NCBI GenBank assembly: GCA_014376915.1
Contig: JACMQP010000234.1
Coordinates: forward strand, 1 to 5,284
DNA from: Ramlibacter sp.
GTDB lineage: Bacteria; Pseudomonadota; Gammaproteobacteria; Burkholderiales; Burkholderiaceae
Length of the DNA: 5,284 bases
Direction of reading: 5' to 3'
Below the pieces are notes generated by a model that did not search any database, had not been told where the DNA came from, and worked only from the letters and a program-made list of their open reading frames with translations. Of this stretch, positions 5,024-5,284 are shown piece by piece (the first letter of the stretch is position 1; each line of letters starts with the position of its first letter). A program made the position numbers and the translations under genes.

Positions 5024-5284
5024 ATGACCGACACCACCAATTCCCTCAAGAAAAGCCAAGCCAGGCTGGCCCACGAATTCAACGCCGTGCTGGACGACGC
5101 CCAGGACCTGTTGCGCCATGCGGCGGGCGAGGCCGGCAAGGACTACGCCGAGGCCCGCGACCGGCTCCAGACCAGTGTCAAGAGCGCCCGCGACCGCATC
5201 GGCTCGATCGAGCAGGCCGTGCTGGACACCGCGCGCCAGGCCGGGCGCACTGCCGATGGCTACGTGCGCAGCCATACCTGGGAA
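5024..5284 (+). CDS. DUF883 (ElaB/YqjD/YgaM-like) membrane-anchored protein, 5' part
   Basis: The first 87 residues are present and the frame is still open at the window end. The protein begins MTDTTNSLKKSQARLAHEFN and is hydrophilic, strongly charged, Ala-rich and almost entirely helical or coiled-coil (VLDDAQDLLRHAAGEAG, RDRLQTSVKSARDRIGSIEQ), ending DGYVRSHTWE. This matches the DUF883 pattern, in which a YVxxxPW-type motif leads directly into one C-terminal glycine-rich membrane helix and a short basic tail, about 100-110 residues in all; that helix lies beyond the window. E. coli relatives YqjD and ElaB are inner-membrane proteins that bind ribosomes in stationary phase and are linked to stress survival. 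Proline of the usual motif is Thr here (HTW). It follows the FNR-box-linked USP. Family call is confident, function inferred. Confidence 0.83.
   Translation, partial: MTDTTNSLKKSQARLAHEFNAVLDDAQDLLRHAAGEAGKDYAEARDRLQTSVKSARDRIGSIEQAVLDTARQAGRTADGYVRSHTWE

Overview
The window is GC-rich, densely coding DNA with Shine-Dalgarno-led genes and codons that mostly end in G or C. The protein families (an FNR-type regulator with N-terminal cysteines, a CbpA/DnaJ-like J domain, several universal stress proteins, a DUF883/ElaB-YqjD protein) fit a betaproteobacterium of the order Burkholderiales such as Cupriavidus, Ralstonia or Burkholderia. That placement is an inference from protein style, not from a marker gene. 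The content resembles the stress and low-oxygen islands known in this order, for example the low-oxygen-activated (lxa) locus of Burkholderia cenocepacia.

Layout from left to right. Bases 1-150 hold the end of a J domain on the + strand. It runs directly, tail to tail, into a universal stress protein (USP) gene on the - strand that has lost its C-terminal half, so both genes are broken at one junction near base 145. From about 4256 down to 346, five genes lie on the - strand in transcription order: a cytoplasmic histidine kinase with two PAS domains, a tandem-domain USP, a 188-base gap, a receiver-only response regulator, an FNR-type oxygen-sensing activator, and the truncated USP. On the + strand, read away from the kinase, come a complete single-domain USP (4528-4998) and the first 87 codons of a DUF883 membrane protein that runs off the right edge.

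The genes look like one oxygen/stress-response module. The FNR protein has the Fe-S cysteines and the E..SR recognition residues expected to bind TTGAT half-sites. A near-perfect FNR box (TTGAT-GCAT-GTCAA, 4447-4460) sits in the divergent region ahead of the + strand USP-DUF883 pair. Both PAS domains of the kinase carry a histidine that aligns by eye with the heme ligand of FixL and DosP, so the kinase may itself sense oxygen or another gas. Its likely partner, the receiver, has no DNA-binding domain, so the phosphorelay output is unknown. The main points for follow-up are the possible heme PAS pair, the output-less receiver, the FNR loop and the gene-destroying junction at the left end. No tRNA, rRNA, CRISPR array, IS element or transposase gene is visible.
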